DNA of 62,000 nt from Acanthaster planci (GCF_001949145.1 NW_019091369.1:1334983-1396982); one strand, 5' to 3'. Positions 47,790 to 60,578 are shown, numbered from the stretch's first letter. The notes: generated from the sequence alone by a model not told the origin. Made by a program: numbers and translations.

Positions 47790-48153
47790 AATAAGCCTTT
47801 TGTGAGTTAAATTTGAATAGAATCTGGTACACTGAGTTTTTTAAATTCGCATGAACATAACAGTTTGAATTCTCCGTACTAAAAACACTGTGGCTGTACC
47901 TTGATTTGGGGCAAGCTTTTGCTTAGTTACCTGAGAGATGCCTCGCACCAATACACTGTTTTCAATAGATAAGAAGGGCACAAAGGAACCTGTCCATTCC
48001 AGGGATGGTGGTCGCTATGCAAAAGTTTGCCCCGAATCACGAGGTATAGCAACAGTGTCTTTAGTCTGAGGAATTCAAATTGTTATGTTTATGTGCAATC
48101 AGATAACTCAGTGTACCAGATTTTATTCAAATTTAACTTGCAACTGGCTTATT
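47790..48153. mobile_element. 364 bp foldback element with ~133 bp inverted arms
   Basis: The left arm (47790-47922) and right arm (48019-48153) are inverted copies. Landmarks in order on the left are AATAAGCC, GTTAAATTTGAATA, ATCTGGTACACTGAGTT, AACATAACA, TTTGAATTC, ACACTGT and GGGGCAA-CTTTTGC, and the right arm reads the same in reverse complement. The spacer is about 96 bp. Identity is around 75-80% by eye with small indels. No target duplication is evident. Transcribed RNA would form a long imperfect duplex. Confidence 0.8.
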
Positions 48154-48289
48154 GGGCTTTATGCAAACAAATGAAGACACTCCAACATCAAGCAGTAACA
48201 CATTCACACGCCTGAAATGTGATTCACGGACTACTTGTGCATTTTTAAAAATCATCTACTGTCTTGTACATGTACCACACTACACAGTC

Positions 48290-49410
48290 GATTATTGCCA
48301 TTTAATACCATATCTGATATTGGCCACAACTTTGATGAAAGTCTTCAACCTGACCTAATTCGACTAGACTTCTCAAAGGCATTTGATAAAGTTCCTCATC
48401 ACCGCTTTTTTCATAAGTTGCATTACTACGGCATCAGCGGCAGTGTACTCACTTGGATGGGCAGTTTTCTTCAAAGCAGAATTACCAAAGTTGTCCTTTG
48501 AGGAGGTACATGTATCTTCGAATCAATCTTCAGTGTCATCTGGTGTGACCCAGGGTACCGTCTTAGGCCCCCTGCTATTCTTGGCCTACAATGTACATCC
48601 ACGATCTCTTAGACTCTTCTGAAACTCCCATGTCCGGCTGTTGGCTGATGACAGTGCTATCTACCGTGTCATAAATAACATTGACGATGCCGAGAAGCTC
48701 CAGCAGGACCTTGATGCATTGCAGTAGTGGGAAAAGAAATGGCTTATGGAGTGCCATCCAGCAAAGTGCCAAGTACTCCACATCACTAAATGTCGCGAGC
48801 CAGGCCAGTTTACCTACTCCATCCACAACTAACCTTTGGAGGCATTACCTACAGCTGTACCGAGGAGTAGAACTTGGAGACAACCATCTTGGAACTGACA
48901 CATGGACACCACCCATAAGAAGTGCATGAGATGCCTCGGGTTCTCACAGAACAATTTGAGCCACATGTTCCTTCATGTGGCCCATGGCAGGTTATGCCAG
49001 CTGTGTATGGGATCCATCCACTAAGAAGAACATCATCAAAATGGAACCTGTCCAGCGTAGTGCTGACCGGTACGTCATGAATGACTTCTCCAGCAACAGC
49101 TGTCTCAACACCATGCTGAGTAAACTTCTTCCCAGACACACCATCTGCCTGTGGAACACACTGCCCAAGCAAGTTGGTGATCAAGTCAATAACCTTGGGA
49201 ATTTTAAGTCCAGTAGAGTGACTGGTGCTAGTTTTAGATCAAAGCCATCCCATCTTAACTGCTACATGCTCCTTACATGTAGTTTTTTACTTGCGCGCAT
49301 TTGTCTTTTTATGCATGCATTAGTTCTACATCTTGTCTGTACCTCCTTGTCTGCGCCTTAACCAATATGGGAGTGTATTCCTGTAGAGGATTCTGTACAA
49401 TACAGGAAGA
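48290..49410 (+). mobile_element. degenerate non-LTR retrotransposon (jockey/CR1-like reverse transcriptase)
   Basis: Conserved reverse-transcriptase blocks appear in order but in shifted frames: LIRLDFSKAFDKVPHHRFFH, YYGISGSVLTW, then VTQGTVLGPLLFL (palm motif), then a block with LADDSAIYRVI (the catalytic A-DD motif), then WEKKWLMECHPAKCQVLHI. Downstream is YASCVWDPSTKKNIIKMEPV with VQRSADRYVMND, the usual C-terminal segment of these elements. Stops and frameshifts (for example near 48500, 48600 and 48728) and a missing stretch around 48830-48980 show it is dead. It lies in sense orientation inside the coiled-coil gene's intron. No endonuclease domain or gag-like ORF1 is present. Confidence 0.85.
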
Positions 49411-52400
49411 TGTGATGTTTGTACACTCAACAATTGAGGTAGAAAACGTATTCCCTCCATGATCCCCAAAACATATTGTAACACTTCTCCAAAGCTGAAG
49501 AAAAGAGAGGGTGCAATTGTAATTACTAGATGATTTTGGCACCAACAAATTGGTTTATGTTGGGCTAGTCTAGAGGGCATCATTATGCAGTATAGTGACC
49601 AATGTACCTATGAGGGCAAGAACAAGCACGAGTAGGAAAGCCACTTCCTTGAAAGCAAAGACTTGTTGTAGAGGGCCTTTGTACATGTAGGTACATGTCG
49701 TTGACTATAGCTTGCTATTTGCAAAGTATCTTTGCAATAGTTTTGGCTTTCTTCCTTTCCGACAGGTTTGGATTTTTTACCATTTTCCAGGAAGTTGATG
49801 TAAAGTTCAAGTTGTGTTGATTTCATTGCATTATATTAAACTTTGATCATATTTTACTGAGCAGTGTGTGTTATTTGGACTTTTTATTTATAACTGTCAA
49901 AAAAGTAACCGGAGTTACCATTTTTATGAGGAGTGATATTTATCATGAAACACCTTTGTGGAGGGATAGTTTTGAATGATAGTTACGTCATTACAGATGC
50001 TGTCCAGTGTTCACCAAGAAATATAAAGTCCAAACTGATGAAGAAATTTATGAATGGTAAACAATTTGCTAACGATGTCAGTTACCAATACCGCTGAGTT
50101 GTTACGTATCGTTCTTTTTGACACAGATTGCAATTTATTGGTTGTATTTACAATCAGTCAAATTACCACCAGCAAAATTTCACCAATTCAAGCAATTACA
50201 GACTCAGTGAAATTTGAGGAGGTGTCTAGGAGTTTCATGCTCAGCTTATCCTTCTGTGACATCTGGGAAGAGCTGGAAAAACCTTTGAATACATTCGTTT
50301 GTCAGTAAACAAACCACAGTCTTATAGAATTGTTGGATGTGTATTTCAAAAAGATGCCCAAGTGATGTATGTGCCTAACATTGTTCTTGTCTGTTCATTG
50401 TAATTTATCCTTCAACTCACTGATGACCTTGTTGAGCGCATCTCTGGGATATTGCCATAAATTTGGGATTCAAGCTGCAGTTTATTTCAGCTGCCATCTG
50501 TTTCTTTAATACATGTATGAGATAAGGATTTTCATAATGCCAAATGAAATGTACAATTTTTCCTTTCTACTTCTCAAGTAAAACTGAAAGCAGTGCATGA
50601 AAGTCAGATTCTATTCATGGATTAAAAATATTGATAATAACCATGCCTATTAGATATCTGCCTTAAGTTAAGATGATTCTTCTAATGTGATTGAACTGAA
50701 TTCAGCATAAACAACTTTACCCTCATTCCAAACTTCAGATGACCTGCTAAAACTCATTCCCACTTTCTGAATGGAGGCGTCAGCATGGCTTTTATCTTAA
50801 TTGTCTGTCTGGTACTTATCTGGGTTCCTTGATGCAATGCAGGGCTGTTTGAAAGGTTATCAGCCCTTGCTGAGTTGAGTTTTGTTGAGTCCTTGACACC
50901 TGACATTTGTTTTGGCAATTACAAACCTTGGGCTATTCAAGATTCTCTGCAGGGGGTGGGGCATTGCTTTCCTGGTGGGCAGGATCTTGCAGTGTGCAGT
51001 TGGCACCATGTTAAAAAGTGCCGGTTATCTCTGTCTGCAAGTGCAAAGATAGTTTTTTACCAAGAAATTATTCATGTGTGAATATTTTTCTTTGTTGTTT
51101 TTTCAATATCCCTTCCCTAAAAATTTGGAAAAAAATGCACACGTAAAGTAAAAAGAATTCTGACCATCCCAGTCAAATGGAGAAGGAAACTTACAAAAGA
51201 ATGCTTATTAGTAACAGTTCTACTACGCTGCCCTTTAGTGGACAAGGAAGTACATGTACATGAGGAGACAATCATGCATGTGCAAAAATCAGTATTGATC
51301 GTAACCTTGGAAGAAAAGCATCACAGAAACCATCAAACCCTGGAAGCTGGCTTTGCGGCTGAGCAATAGTCTCACCCATTGTGATTTAAGGAGCCTTCAG
51401 AGAAGTGCCCTTAGCCCATAAATTTGGCAATACTTTAGACCCTAGCAGCACCTACATGAAGTTGCATTCTCAATAACGGGGCACACATTTCATTGATGTA
51501 TACAGCTACCCATCCTTGCCTGTAGTTTGGCTGAAGCTCTGACCATTGCGTTAAAGATTTGTAAAGAAAATTTAAAAGGAGCAGACAGATTTTATATATG
51601 TCGCTTTTATCCCCAAAGATGTTTTGCAGAAACTAAGTTGCCACTTTTATTGCATGACTAATTTGTTTGTTATAGGAATTTAAAAACAATGATTGAAAAT
51701 TAAGGAAAGAAAATAACCAGAAGAAACACATGGATGATTTTTAAAATCACATATATGTATTGGAGATGAAATAATTATGGTACAGTTCTAGAAGACAATC
51801 TTTAAGAAGCATGTTTTTCAAAAACTCGCTTCATACACATGTAGTCAGTGGAAATGTCTCCAGAAAAAAAGAAAGCATTACAACCCTTCCAAATCAGTAC
51901 TTGGTGTGGCACCTGTTGGCCCAATCCAATTATCTTCTTGACCTCATCAGAATCTGCATTTTCTTTGTAATTTTGGCAAGTGGTAAGGAAAAAGGATTCC
52001 TGTAAATCTGTCAGGGGGGCTTCTAGAGGTGCTGACCTCTCTCCTCCATGGAGGTCAATCTTATCAGAGAGGGGTACGGTTGGTCCATGCACCACCAACC
52101 TGTAGCGTATAGTTACCATGGTGTTTGTCAACACTGTGGGACCAAAGGGGTCTGCCTGGTACCCTGCAGTTTTGACTGGTGCCCAGGCTGTTGGTAAAGC
52201 AGGCATTTTCTCTGTAGGAGCTGGTGGTATCTTGTGACAGTTAAGGATCAGGGAAGTTGAATGCTAATGTTTACCCTCAAGGTCTTGTTGCAAGTGCACT
52301 GTATTGTCTTCTGATGTAAGGGTCAGTGGAAGTCTGTGTTTGGTATTTCAAAACTGAATTGGAAAATTAAAAGCACTTTTTAGAAGGGATTTGCAGCTCA

Positions 52401-52480
52401 TGAAATTCTTTCTGTGGTAAGTAGTTACCTTTAGCTGTGTTGTGTTTGTTTCAAAAGACTTTGATGTCTTGCATGTCTAG

Positions 52481-52513
52481 CCATGGAGGTAGAATCACAT
52501 TCTACCTCCATGG
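52481..52513. repeat. 33 bp near-perfect palindrome
   Basis: CCATGGAGGTAGAAT and its exact complement are separated by only CAC. The left half, extended as CCATGGAGGTAGAATCACA, also occurs at 5684-5702, so the word is dispersed and may be a transposon terminus joined head to head. Confidence 0.85.
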
Positions 52514-53483
52514 TCTAGCCATGGTTAACAAAACTCAAAGAGTTTTTGCAAACACAAAAGATGATGCTTGGTCAGTTCATCAGAACACATTCTGGTGCTT
52601 GATGATCGCTAACCTTTTCCTGTCAACCTGTTACCTGGTTCTTCCTCTTGGATATTTGTATCAGTTGCTTGTACTTTTTAATACGTGTGTACATAGTTTA
52701 GGATTGGTTTGGTTTGTGGGTTTAGATCTTTCTGTGCGTGTGATTTTGTTTCCACATTTCCACAAGAGAGAACAAAATGTCCCCGATGGGGTCAGGGTTC
52801 TTGATTGGAAAATAGTGAACATATTCAAAGGGAGCTCTTGGGAAAAGGTTGGTCTAAACAGAAGGAGATCGGTGGGACTTCCCCAGTGGCAAGTAAATAT
52901 GTGTGGAGGGGTTCAGAGTTTTCTTTTATTTTCTCCTTTTTTTCTATTCTTTTAAAAAATTTGTTTGGGTTATACTTATTTTAACAGCTCTTTTATTTCC
53001 AAGTTTCTCTGTTTTGATTGTTTTTTTACTTCAATACCTTGGCTTTGGATTTAATCAGAAGCTTTAATATTTCTAGTCATTGCACCGTGGTTTTTTCCCA
53101 TCCAAACTGCATATTGTGTTGAGAGACACATTATTGCCTGACATTCTGTCTGCCTTGTATAAATATGATCAAGTCTGCCAGAGACATGCCAGGCCACAGG
53201 GTCTCTCCTGGGAAGATCAGGTGAAATGGGTGTAGGATTGCTTGCTGGGGGGAATGGTGGACTTAAAGAGGCATGATTATCACATCATACATGTACATGT
53301 ACCAGAGTTAAAAGTGTTATATCTGCCTTTGATTGTATTGTCATAGCCCAGAAAATTATTCAGTGATGTATGATATGGTAAACATAACTGTCCTAAAGTG
53401 AGTAGGTACAAAATGAAAAGAAGTTTTCTTTCATTCGGGAGGCGCTGTTAATGCCCTCTGAAGTTTGACTGTTTGCATAATTT

Positions 53484-53651
53484 ATGATGATTTGACATGC
53501 TGTTGCAATCAATAAGTTATGATGATTTGACATGCTGTTGCAATCAATAAGTTATGATGATTTGACATGCTGTTGCAATCAATAAGTTATGATGATTTGA
53601 CATGCTGTTGCAATCAATAAGTTATGATGATTTGACATGCTGTTGCAATCA
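53484..53651. repeat. 35 bp tandem repeat, 4.8 copies
   Basis: The unit ATGATGATTTGACATGCTGT plus TGCAATCAATAAGTT is repeated without visible change, so the array is young or being homogenised. It is an intronic minisatellite. There are no spacers between units, which excludes a CRISPR-type array. Confidence 0.95.
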
Positions 53652-56274
53652 TATGTAATGTTTTCCATGTACTTGCCTATCTTATCTATCTGGAGGGTCA
53701 GTTGTGAGAAAGTGTTGGCTTAAACTCTCTGTTCTTCTGGCAGTTTGGGTATTTGTTTTTCTTCTCACAGCAATATTCTACAGCTTCTTTCTCACCAGCC
53801 TGAAATTCAAATTAAGCAATTCCAAAGCCTAAAGCAACAATCACTTCTTTCCTTTACTGCACTGTATTTTTATTGTTAACTCCATTCATTCAGAGGTTAG
53901 TTTATCAAGATTAATGACTGAATATCAACATTAAAGATACTAACACAATATTTAGTTTAACACATTTCTCATTAACATGCAGCCTAACTAATTTTCTTTT
54001 ATTTCCCCCCTTATCTCGCCTGCTGGAACAATCTGATTGGTCGATTCCACAGAGGAAACAAGTAACGTTTCTAACAGTCCCTCAATTCCTTCACCCAACC
54101 GTGTCACACATTTTTTCACTTTGAGATCCATGATTCATCCATTCACAGTGGTTCACTTCATCCTTTTTTATTTGTTTCGTGCACAGAGTGAGTATTTGTG
54201 ATTTTTCTTTCAAGATTAAGAGACCTTTATTGTGAAATTTACAGTTCACATGTTCATGCAGAATTTGGTTTTCATTTAAAATTTAAATGTGTGGGGTTTT
54301 TTGGGGAGAAGTCACTATGAGTCCTTCATGTTTTGGGTTCACATGAAGTAATAACATTATTGAAACTACATGTACAGTATTTGGCTTGACCAACAAATAT
54401 CTTGGACTCTACCTTTGATATCAGAAAGGTCCGAGGTTTATGAGCAAGGCATTTTGCGAGTGAAATCCCAAATCATAAATGGCTTACATACACGTAAGAA
54501 GAGAAGATTTACCATGAGATTAAACGTACAATGTACATAAATGTAGTCGAAAGAAAAAAATCTAAATAACAGAATTAGTGCACTTGAAACTGTTTCATCC
54601 TCAGCACTGTTTGCACCTTAATAGCATTAAAGCACTCTGACCCTGTTTTATCTTGCACTGAATCCACAAAAATTGATGCACATTAGCTTGCGTCTTATGG
54701 CCCTTTTCACAATAATATTTGGCCAAAATCTCAGAGTTGGGCCCAGAGGGAACCCCCCAAACAAGATTTGTTCTGGCACATTGCCATTTCTGAGTCAACT
54801 AAAAGAAGGCAGGAATTAAAACCTGTGTTGAAAACTCCAGATTGAGGAGTGAAATGAAAGTGATTTGTGGTGGACTTGCAAAGCATGAGTGATATACTCA
54901 GTTGAATGTCCAAGGTAATCATGGATCAATTTGAAAACTCTGGTTCACTCCAACACAGATTAAGATATCGACATCATGTTTGTGAAAAGGCCCTTTGTCT
55001 GTCTGCACTTTTTTTTTTTTAGAGTACTTGCACTTTCCATTTGACTGTGACAGTTTCATGAGATATTAAATTGTGATTATTTCTTGCGTGGTATTTATAA
55101 CATTGTCCGAATGTTTAGTCTTTGCTGCGTGGATATGATGCCAGCTCATCTGAGAGTTTCTTCACAGTATTGCTTTCCCCTTCACTGAGTCAAAACTTTG
55201 AAATTTATTATCAACTATAATTTTGTTTTCCTGCTACATGTAAATGCCGTTTTCATTTGTAGGCTACTTGTACATTTGATAGACAAAGAATGAAAGTGTA
55301 TTAAAGTGAATGTAGTATTTTAAAGAGCTGTGAAGACTCATGGCCAGATTCATGGCCAGAGTTTTTTTGTAGATTGTATTATTTTTTACGTTGTATAATT
55401 TCAAATATTGATTGATTGATTGAACAGGTCCCTCAGTATACCCAATCCCTGAACTTTCTGAAAATATTCTTTTCTGTTCATTTTGGATCATGAAGTGCAA
55501 ATTAAAAACCAGCTCAGTCCCACATATTAATCCTCAGTCCTAAATCCTCCAACTTCAATATATTATTTGCCACACAAGCCAGGGGTTAAGGCCAATGACC
55601 AGTTTGCTTGTGACTTTGGAAGATGTACTTCAAGTTTGGGCCCACTGACAAACTTGATAAACTTATATTTACAGAAGTCTTCATGAATCATCCACACTGC
55701 CCTCACTTGGCACAAAGCAAATCTAACACCAAGGCCACCTACGCAGTTCTCGTCACTTCTGCAAATGACTCCCCCATGCTTGGCCGGTACCCTCTGCCCT
55801 TAAGTTTTCATTGGCTTGCAAAGTCGCTCAAGCAAAATTGATTAGTCCCCAGACCCTTTGTATCAGTTCAAACATCTTTGCAAGTCCTAGAAAATCAATA
55901 CCATCTCTAAGCCTTCTGTAATCGCTATGACATATTGATTCGTTCATTGTTCCATCGCTTTTGAGACATCGGACTCCATGGCTTCCATTGTCACTGAACC
56001 ACCTTGTCTCTAATAGAAAAACAAAGCCACTACTGAATATTGATTAGAAGTTGATTTGCATAAACCTTAGGGACCAATGGCTGGCTAGTGGACAGTAACA
56101 AGTACACACAACCACACGAACTCACATTGCGTAGTGTGATTCAAGAACAGGTTAATGTCTCACAAGCTTGGATTTAAAGTTTAGAACACCTGGTTTATCA
56201 TGTTACAGATTGAGTTTGTAAGTATAACATCCTATTTTTGTTTACTATTTTTGGTGACTTTTGTCGTTTTACAG

Positions 56275-56341
56275 CAAACTATTGACAAACTTCAGTCAAA
56301 GATCACAACACTTCAGGTGCAGCTAGACGAATCAAGAAATG
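56275..56341 (+). CDS. coiled-coil protein exon 8
   Basis: Acceptor TTGTCGTTTTACAG|CAAACTATT; donor AGAAATG|GTAATAAG. It encodes QTIDKLQSKITTLQVQLDES, then RN, leaving phase 1. Its short leucine-heptad content fits the previous and next exons. Confidence 0.8.
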
Positions 56342-58142
56342 GTAATAAGTCATTTATTCATCTGAATAGAATGTACATGTACATGTAGCAATATCAGCAC
56401 AGTGAACCTTTTCAGTCCGTACCCCAAGCATAACATTCAGAGTAATAGAGTTTCTTTTATCTGGTTGATGCATGTTTTTAATTAAGTGTAATTATTTGTA
56501 CTGTTTAGTGTTCAAAACAGTTTTTTGAAATCATGAAATGGTCATGTTGGTAGAGCCTCTCGGCTATTCTACAAAATTGCTTCCCAAGAATTTGCATAAA
56601 CCCACCAAAAAAGTTACTTTGAAAAATACCACTTTATGGGATGATCTCAGATATTTGTCACTGCATTTCAAAACTCCACCAGATCCTACCTCAAAAAGAT
56701 AAGTCTATTGGAGCGTCGTATGATAAAAAGCCTAGTGCAAAACACCTTCATTGACCTAAGCACTCAGCAGCTATGATAAATGCCCTCCACCTCAATCACC
56801 TTCCCCCTCTCTAGGACAAAGGAATATTTGTGTTATCAGTTTGCTTCAATGGCTACTTTTGTCTGTTATCAGTCTGTTCTCTGTCCCTGCTGCTAGCTGC
56901 TGAATATCTGATCTGGTTTTTCTCGCAGTTCAGAAACATCAGAATTTCATGAATGAGTGAGGTGTTACCAAACAAAATAAATAAAAAAACAGACATCTTT
57001 TTTGTTGTAGATAACTAGTGGTATTTATTCTTTATTTAAGCAGATTAAACTCCTCTCAGTTAACATTAACTGTTCTTCCTAAGGGCTCTGGGGAGAATAC
57101 AATGCATTAATGTTCAGTTTCAAATAGTTAAAGTACTGAAAGGTTCTGTAGTTATTTAATACCTCAATGTGATTTTGATGTCCTTTTTTTAATTAACAAT
57201 GCTATGTCAAGGTCTACTATCATACAACATAGCCATTAAGTTTATTATGTTGAGCTCTTCATGAATAGACCCCTCTTATTTGGCCTACAACTGGAATATT
57301 GGAGGCCAGAGTTTGCAGAAATATCACCTTTTGGTTGGTTTTTTAATTTACCTCCAATTCATTCAAACTGGACATTTTTCTCATTTATTTTAATAGGGTT
57401 GTACATTCATTTACTTAGTAGTGCATGACTTCTGATAGCTACATGGGATTGTGAACACTTGGTGAATTATTGTTTTACATTTGTACTCACAGCCAACCAT
57501 AGTCAAGGTATAGTTAGGTTCATAAGGTATTCCCCCTTGAGTTAATTTATTACTGTTGTTGTTATTTATTGTCTTGCTTTTTGTTTGTTTCTCTGTAAAG
57601 TTGTCTTTGTCCAGGGCTTTTCAATACAAGCCTCTCGGCTTCTGAAAAAGCCCCCATATTGGTTTTCCCTTAACTTATGTATTTCTTGTTTTTGTTACTC
57701 TATAATAATTTCTTGATTTATATATCTGTAGTGTTATTGTTTACTTTTCCTGATCTTCACCAATATGGAAATAAACGTCATATTGATTGGATTGGATTGG
57801 ATTAGTTTTTTAGCAGCCACTTGTAGGAAAAACACGACTGTAATGTCAAAAGAGCAGACCCTAGCTTCACATAGTTTGGTCATTGTTTTTTCTTGAGCTT
57901 TCACATCCTACTAAGCATGTTCCCATCTAAGTACAGGTGTACATGTAGTTCCTTTGATTTTATACGGCAGTCTTGTAGTTCAGCTGCACCCATCATTTGT
58001 TGAAAAAAACTTGTTAGAGCAGTGGATCCTGTACTTGGAACTCTGTCTGCGTCTCCTGTCATTGTACATTTTCCAGTTCTATTCGGCTCAGCAGAGATGG
58101 TTCTTTATTGTTTAGTTTTGTCTTTCTTTTGCCTGCAAACAG
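56342..58142. other. intron of coiled-coil gene
   Basis: No additional exon is supported. The right half contains a LINE-like 3' tail (57480-57806). Confidence 0.55.
57480..57806 (+). repeat. 3' end of a non-LTR retrotransposon (ATTGG tail)
   Basis: A T-rich 3'-UTR-like stretch with 'gtccagggcttttcaataca' leads to GGAAATAAACGTCATATTG and ends in a short (ATTGG)n tail. Short tandem tails of this type are typical of CR1/L2/Rex-like elements. No coding part remains. It is in the same orientation as the reverse-transcriptase remnant 8 kb upstream, but a family match between the two is unproven. Confidence 0.5.
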
Positions 58143-58249
58143 ATCTGCAGAGGCACCATGAGTCAACCATCGTCTCCCTCAAACACCAGCATAATGCAGA
58201 GCTGGAAGCAGTGAAGGGAGAGTACCAAGAAAAGATTGACAAATTAGAG
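58143..58249 (+). CDS. coiled-coil protein exon 9
   Basis: Acceptor TTTGCCTGCAAACAG|ATCTGCAG; donor TTAGAG|GTGACCTA. It completes an Asp codon and encodes LQRHHESTIVSLKHQHNAEL, then EAVKGEYQEKIDKLE, phase 0 at the end. It is helical and rich in His and Glu. Confidence 0.85.
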
Positions 58250-59019
58250 GTGACCTATCATTACCCATGTAGGCATACTCATTGGTTTGTTAATAGGTCA
58301 TTGACTGGCAGGTTTGAAAGATAACTGTAGATCTTTCATCAAGCGTGTATGCTTGGTCACAGAGATATTGTGCTTCATGTCTTTTCAATGATACCGTTCT
58401 ATGTTAGAGACACTATTACCTTCATGTACCAACTGATAGGGGTCTATTGTATCCTATTTTTCCCATGTTTATTTTAGTCATGTTAGTTGATACAAAATGC
58501 ACATTTCTTTTCATTTATTGTACAGATGTCAATTCTGAACTATGAAATCCTCAAGGCTGACATGAAATGATTAATTGAGCAAGCTTTGAGATGTATCATA
58601 AACAAAGGAGTAGTTCCCTGCTGTCTTGAACTTTAGGTGTTCTCGGGTGTAAACATTTGCCAATAGGATGTGATCCTCTGGGTATGGATGGGGTAGAGTG
58701 TTATGTTCTTTGATGCTTTGTCAAAGATCAGATGTCAATGTATTACAACCCTTGGATGCCCCACCATGTAAACATGCATGATGTCGGATAGTATAGACGT
58801 TCCTGAGAATTTCAAGGGTTGTAAGCCGTGATATATGTGGTGTCCTGTTTGCTGATGTTGTGTCAAAGGTCAACAAGCATATCCGTGTTGAAGGCAGACT
58901 ACCTTTTGTATATGTAGAGAATGAACTGGAATCATGGAACAGGAAAGTAATCTCTTACCGTAGCCTAGCTGACCCATATCTTGAGGTGTGGTAAACTGTT
59001 TTTCCCTCCACTGTTTCAG

Positions 59020-59136
59020 GAGGATCTGCAGAACAGAGTGAAGCATTGGGCACCAGAATCAGACGACGAGTCTGAGAAGCCGAGTATCAGCCGGAAATCC
59101 AGCCAGCTGGACTTGGCCAGCCGGAAGTCTAACCGG
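59020..59136 (+). CDS. coiled-coil protein exon 10
   Basis: Acceptor CCTCCACTGTTTCAG|GAGGATC; donor AACCGG|GTAGGACT; phase 0 at both ends. It encodes EDLQNRVKHWAPESDDESEK, then PSISRKSSQLDLASRKSNR. This exon marks the change from coiled coil to a basic Ser/Arg-rich tail. SDDES is a likely CK2-type acidic site, and RKSS and SRKS are basophilic kinase-type sites (motif-based inference). Confidence 0.85.
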
Positions 59137-59827
59137 GTAGGACTGTGCTCACAAACACAAATGATCAAATTAACAAACCCCCCCCATCTGATCTGTCTTA
59201 ATGTCAAGTTGTGAATGTACACATGTCGCTAGTAATGTTGTTAATGCTTGCTTGGCTGTGTTTTCGGCCATTGTTATCCTAATGCAGCGTTCATTGTTTA
59301 ATGCATTTGTTACACACTACAGAACAAATCATTGTTGAATAAAGTCACTGCTTGGAAAATTGAAATTTCACTTTGGAATGGAAATGAGTTGAATTGCACA
59401 TTAAATCTGAGGAACAAACTTCCAAATCATGAAAATTAGCTTTCTGAAAAAGGTTTTCCCCATACATCAAAAAGTTTCACTTGATCTATTTCAGAGGAGA
59501 ATTCTAATTACTGAAATGTTATATTCTGGTTTTATTTGCTTTCATAAATTCTCACAACTTTAGAAATTCAAGCATGAAAAGGGCAGAACTGAAATAAAGA
59601 TAGACATATCACAGTTCAACTATATTACTACATTAGATTAGAATGCTCTTCCCTGAGGAAAAAATTTTAAACATAAAATGAAACCCTTAATTTAACCCAA
59701 AGAAAAGAAGAGAGAAATGAAGATAGGATGTTGTGTAGCTGTAAGCTAACTCAGTTTCCTTCCTTCAAAATGCTTTCCCTTCCTCCCTGGGTAAGTATAG
59801 CCAGAATTGGAGAATAAAATGTCGCAG

Positions 59828-59893
59828 ACAGAAGGTTTGGAATTGCCTGCGCCCCCAAGGGCAGTGTCATCGCTGTCAGACATGGAGTCGATC
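59828..59893 (+). CDS. possible cassette exon (66 nt, frame-preserving)
   Basis: Between AAATGTCGCAG| and |GTGAGTTC lie 22 codons, TEGLELPAPPRAVSSLSDME and SI, in phase 0 and without stops. The composition (Pro/Ser-rich with SSLSDMES) suits the tail of this protein and the donor is strong. The acceptor has a poor pyrimidine tract, so the 5' boundary is uncertain. Skipping or including it keeps the reading frame. Confidence 0.45.
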
Positions 59894-60578
59894 GTGAGTT
59901 CTCTGAGAGCCAAAAATCAAACGTTTGCTGATTTGGCGTGCTGCACATGTCTGCATCATTGGCTTGACATTGAATGAAATGCATTGATTAGTTATCAATA
60001 ACCAATAACCAATAATATTCTGATGCACCCACATTTTGACAGTTCCCCCCCACATTTTACCCTTTGTTTTTAGCTATTGCATTGCAGTTTGCTAGGAACC
60101 ATCCGTTAATTTTCTGCAACCATCATAAAATAATGCAGTTGTTCTGTGGAAAAACAGCGTGCTGAAGAACCACATAGTAGAAATTTTCCTCATGCATGTA
60201 AATATTATGTGGTGTTAAGAGTGCTGTTTGGTTTATCTTAATGAAATCGCATAAATTTTCAGAGAAATCAATTTCCTGGAGAAAGAAATCAATTACCTGG
60301 TGAAAGCCTCAAGTGAGCATAGGGATTTGAGTATTTGCTGGAATGAATCCTTTTCTTGACATTGCATGAGTGCGCTGCAAACTACATGTTAATTATTCAA
60401 CCTCCTCTAAGCATTTTCACAATTTGTCAATGTCATGATTGTCATGAAGAGAAATTCATTTACATTTAGTGCTTTGACATTAAACGTGCTCATATTCATC
60501 AGTGCTTTTGGGATTTGTCAAGCACTTCTCCCTACAATGATCAGCACATGATTAAAATGTTGTGTGTTGTCTTTATAG

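Larger units (their letters stand above)
47276..56274. other. 9 kb intron of coiled-coil gene, repeat-rich
   Basis: It contains the foldback at 47790-48153, the reverse-transcriptase remnant at 48290-49410, the palindrome at 52481-52513 and the 35 bp tandem repeat at 53484-53651. The remaining open frames (for example 172 codons at 52437-52955 plus, 134 codons at 51802-52206 minus) have no recognisable domain. Missing phase-0 exons are possible but none is supported. Confidence 0.5.

Noticed and set aside
52437-52955. 172-codon plus-strand open frame as a gene
   Set aside because: It runs through the palindrome, is rich in Phe/Leu from T-rich DNA, and has no domain, good start context or splice support.
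53484-53651. CRISPR-like repeat array
   Set aside because: Units are directly adjacent with no spacers, and the DNA is eukaryotic; it is a minisatellite.
58742-58831. 12 bp inverted repeat TTACAACCCTTG...CAAGGGTTGTAA
   Set aside because: The arms are short, the spacer is long and no extension of homology was found; probably coincidental.
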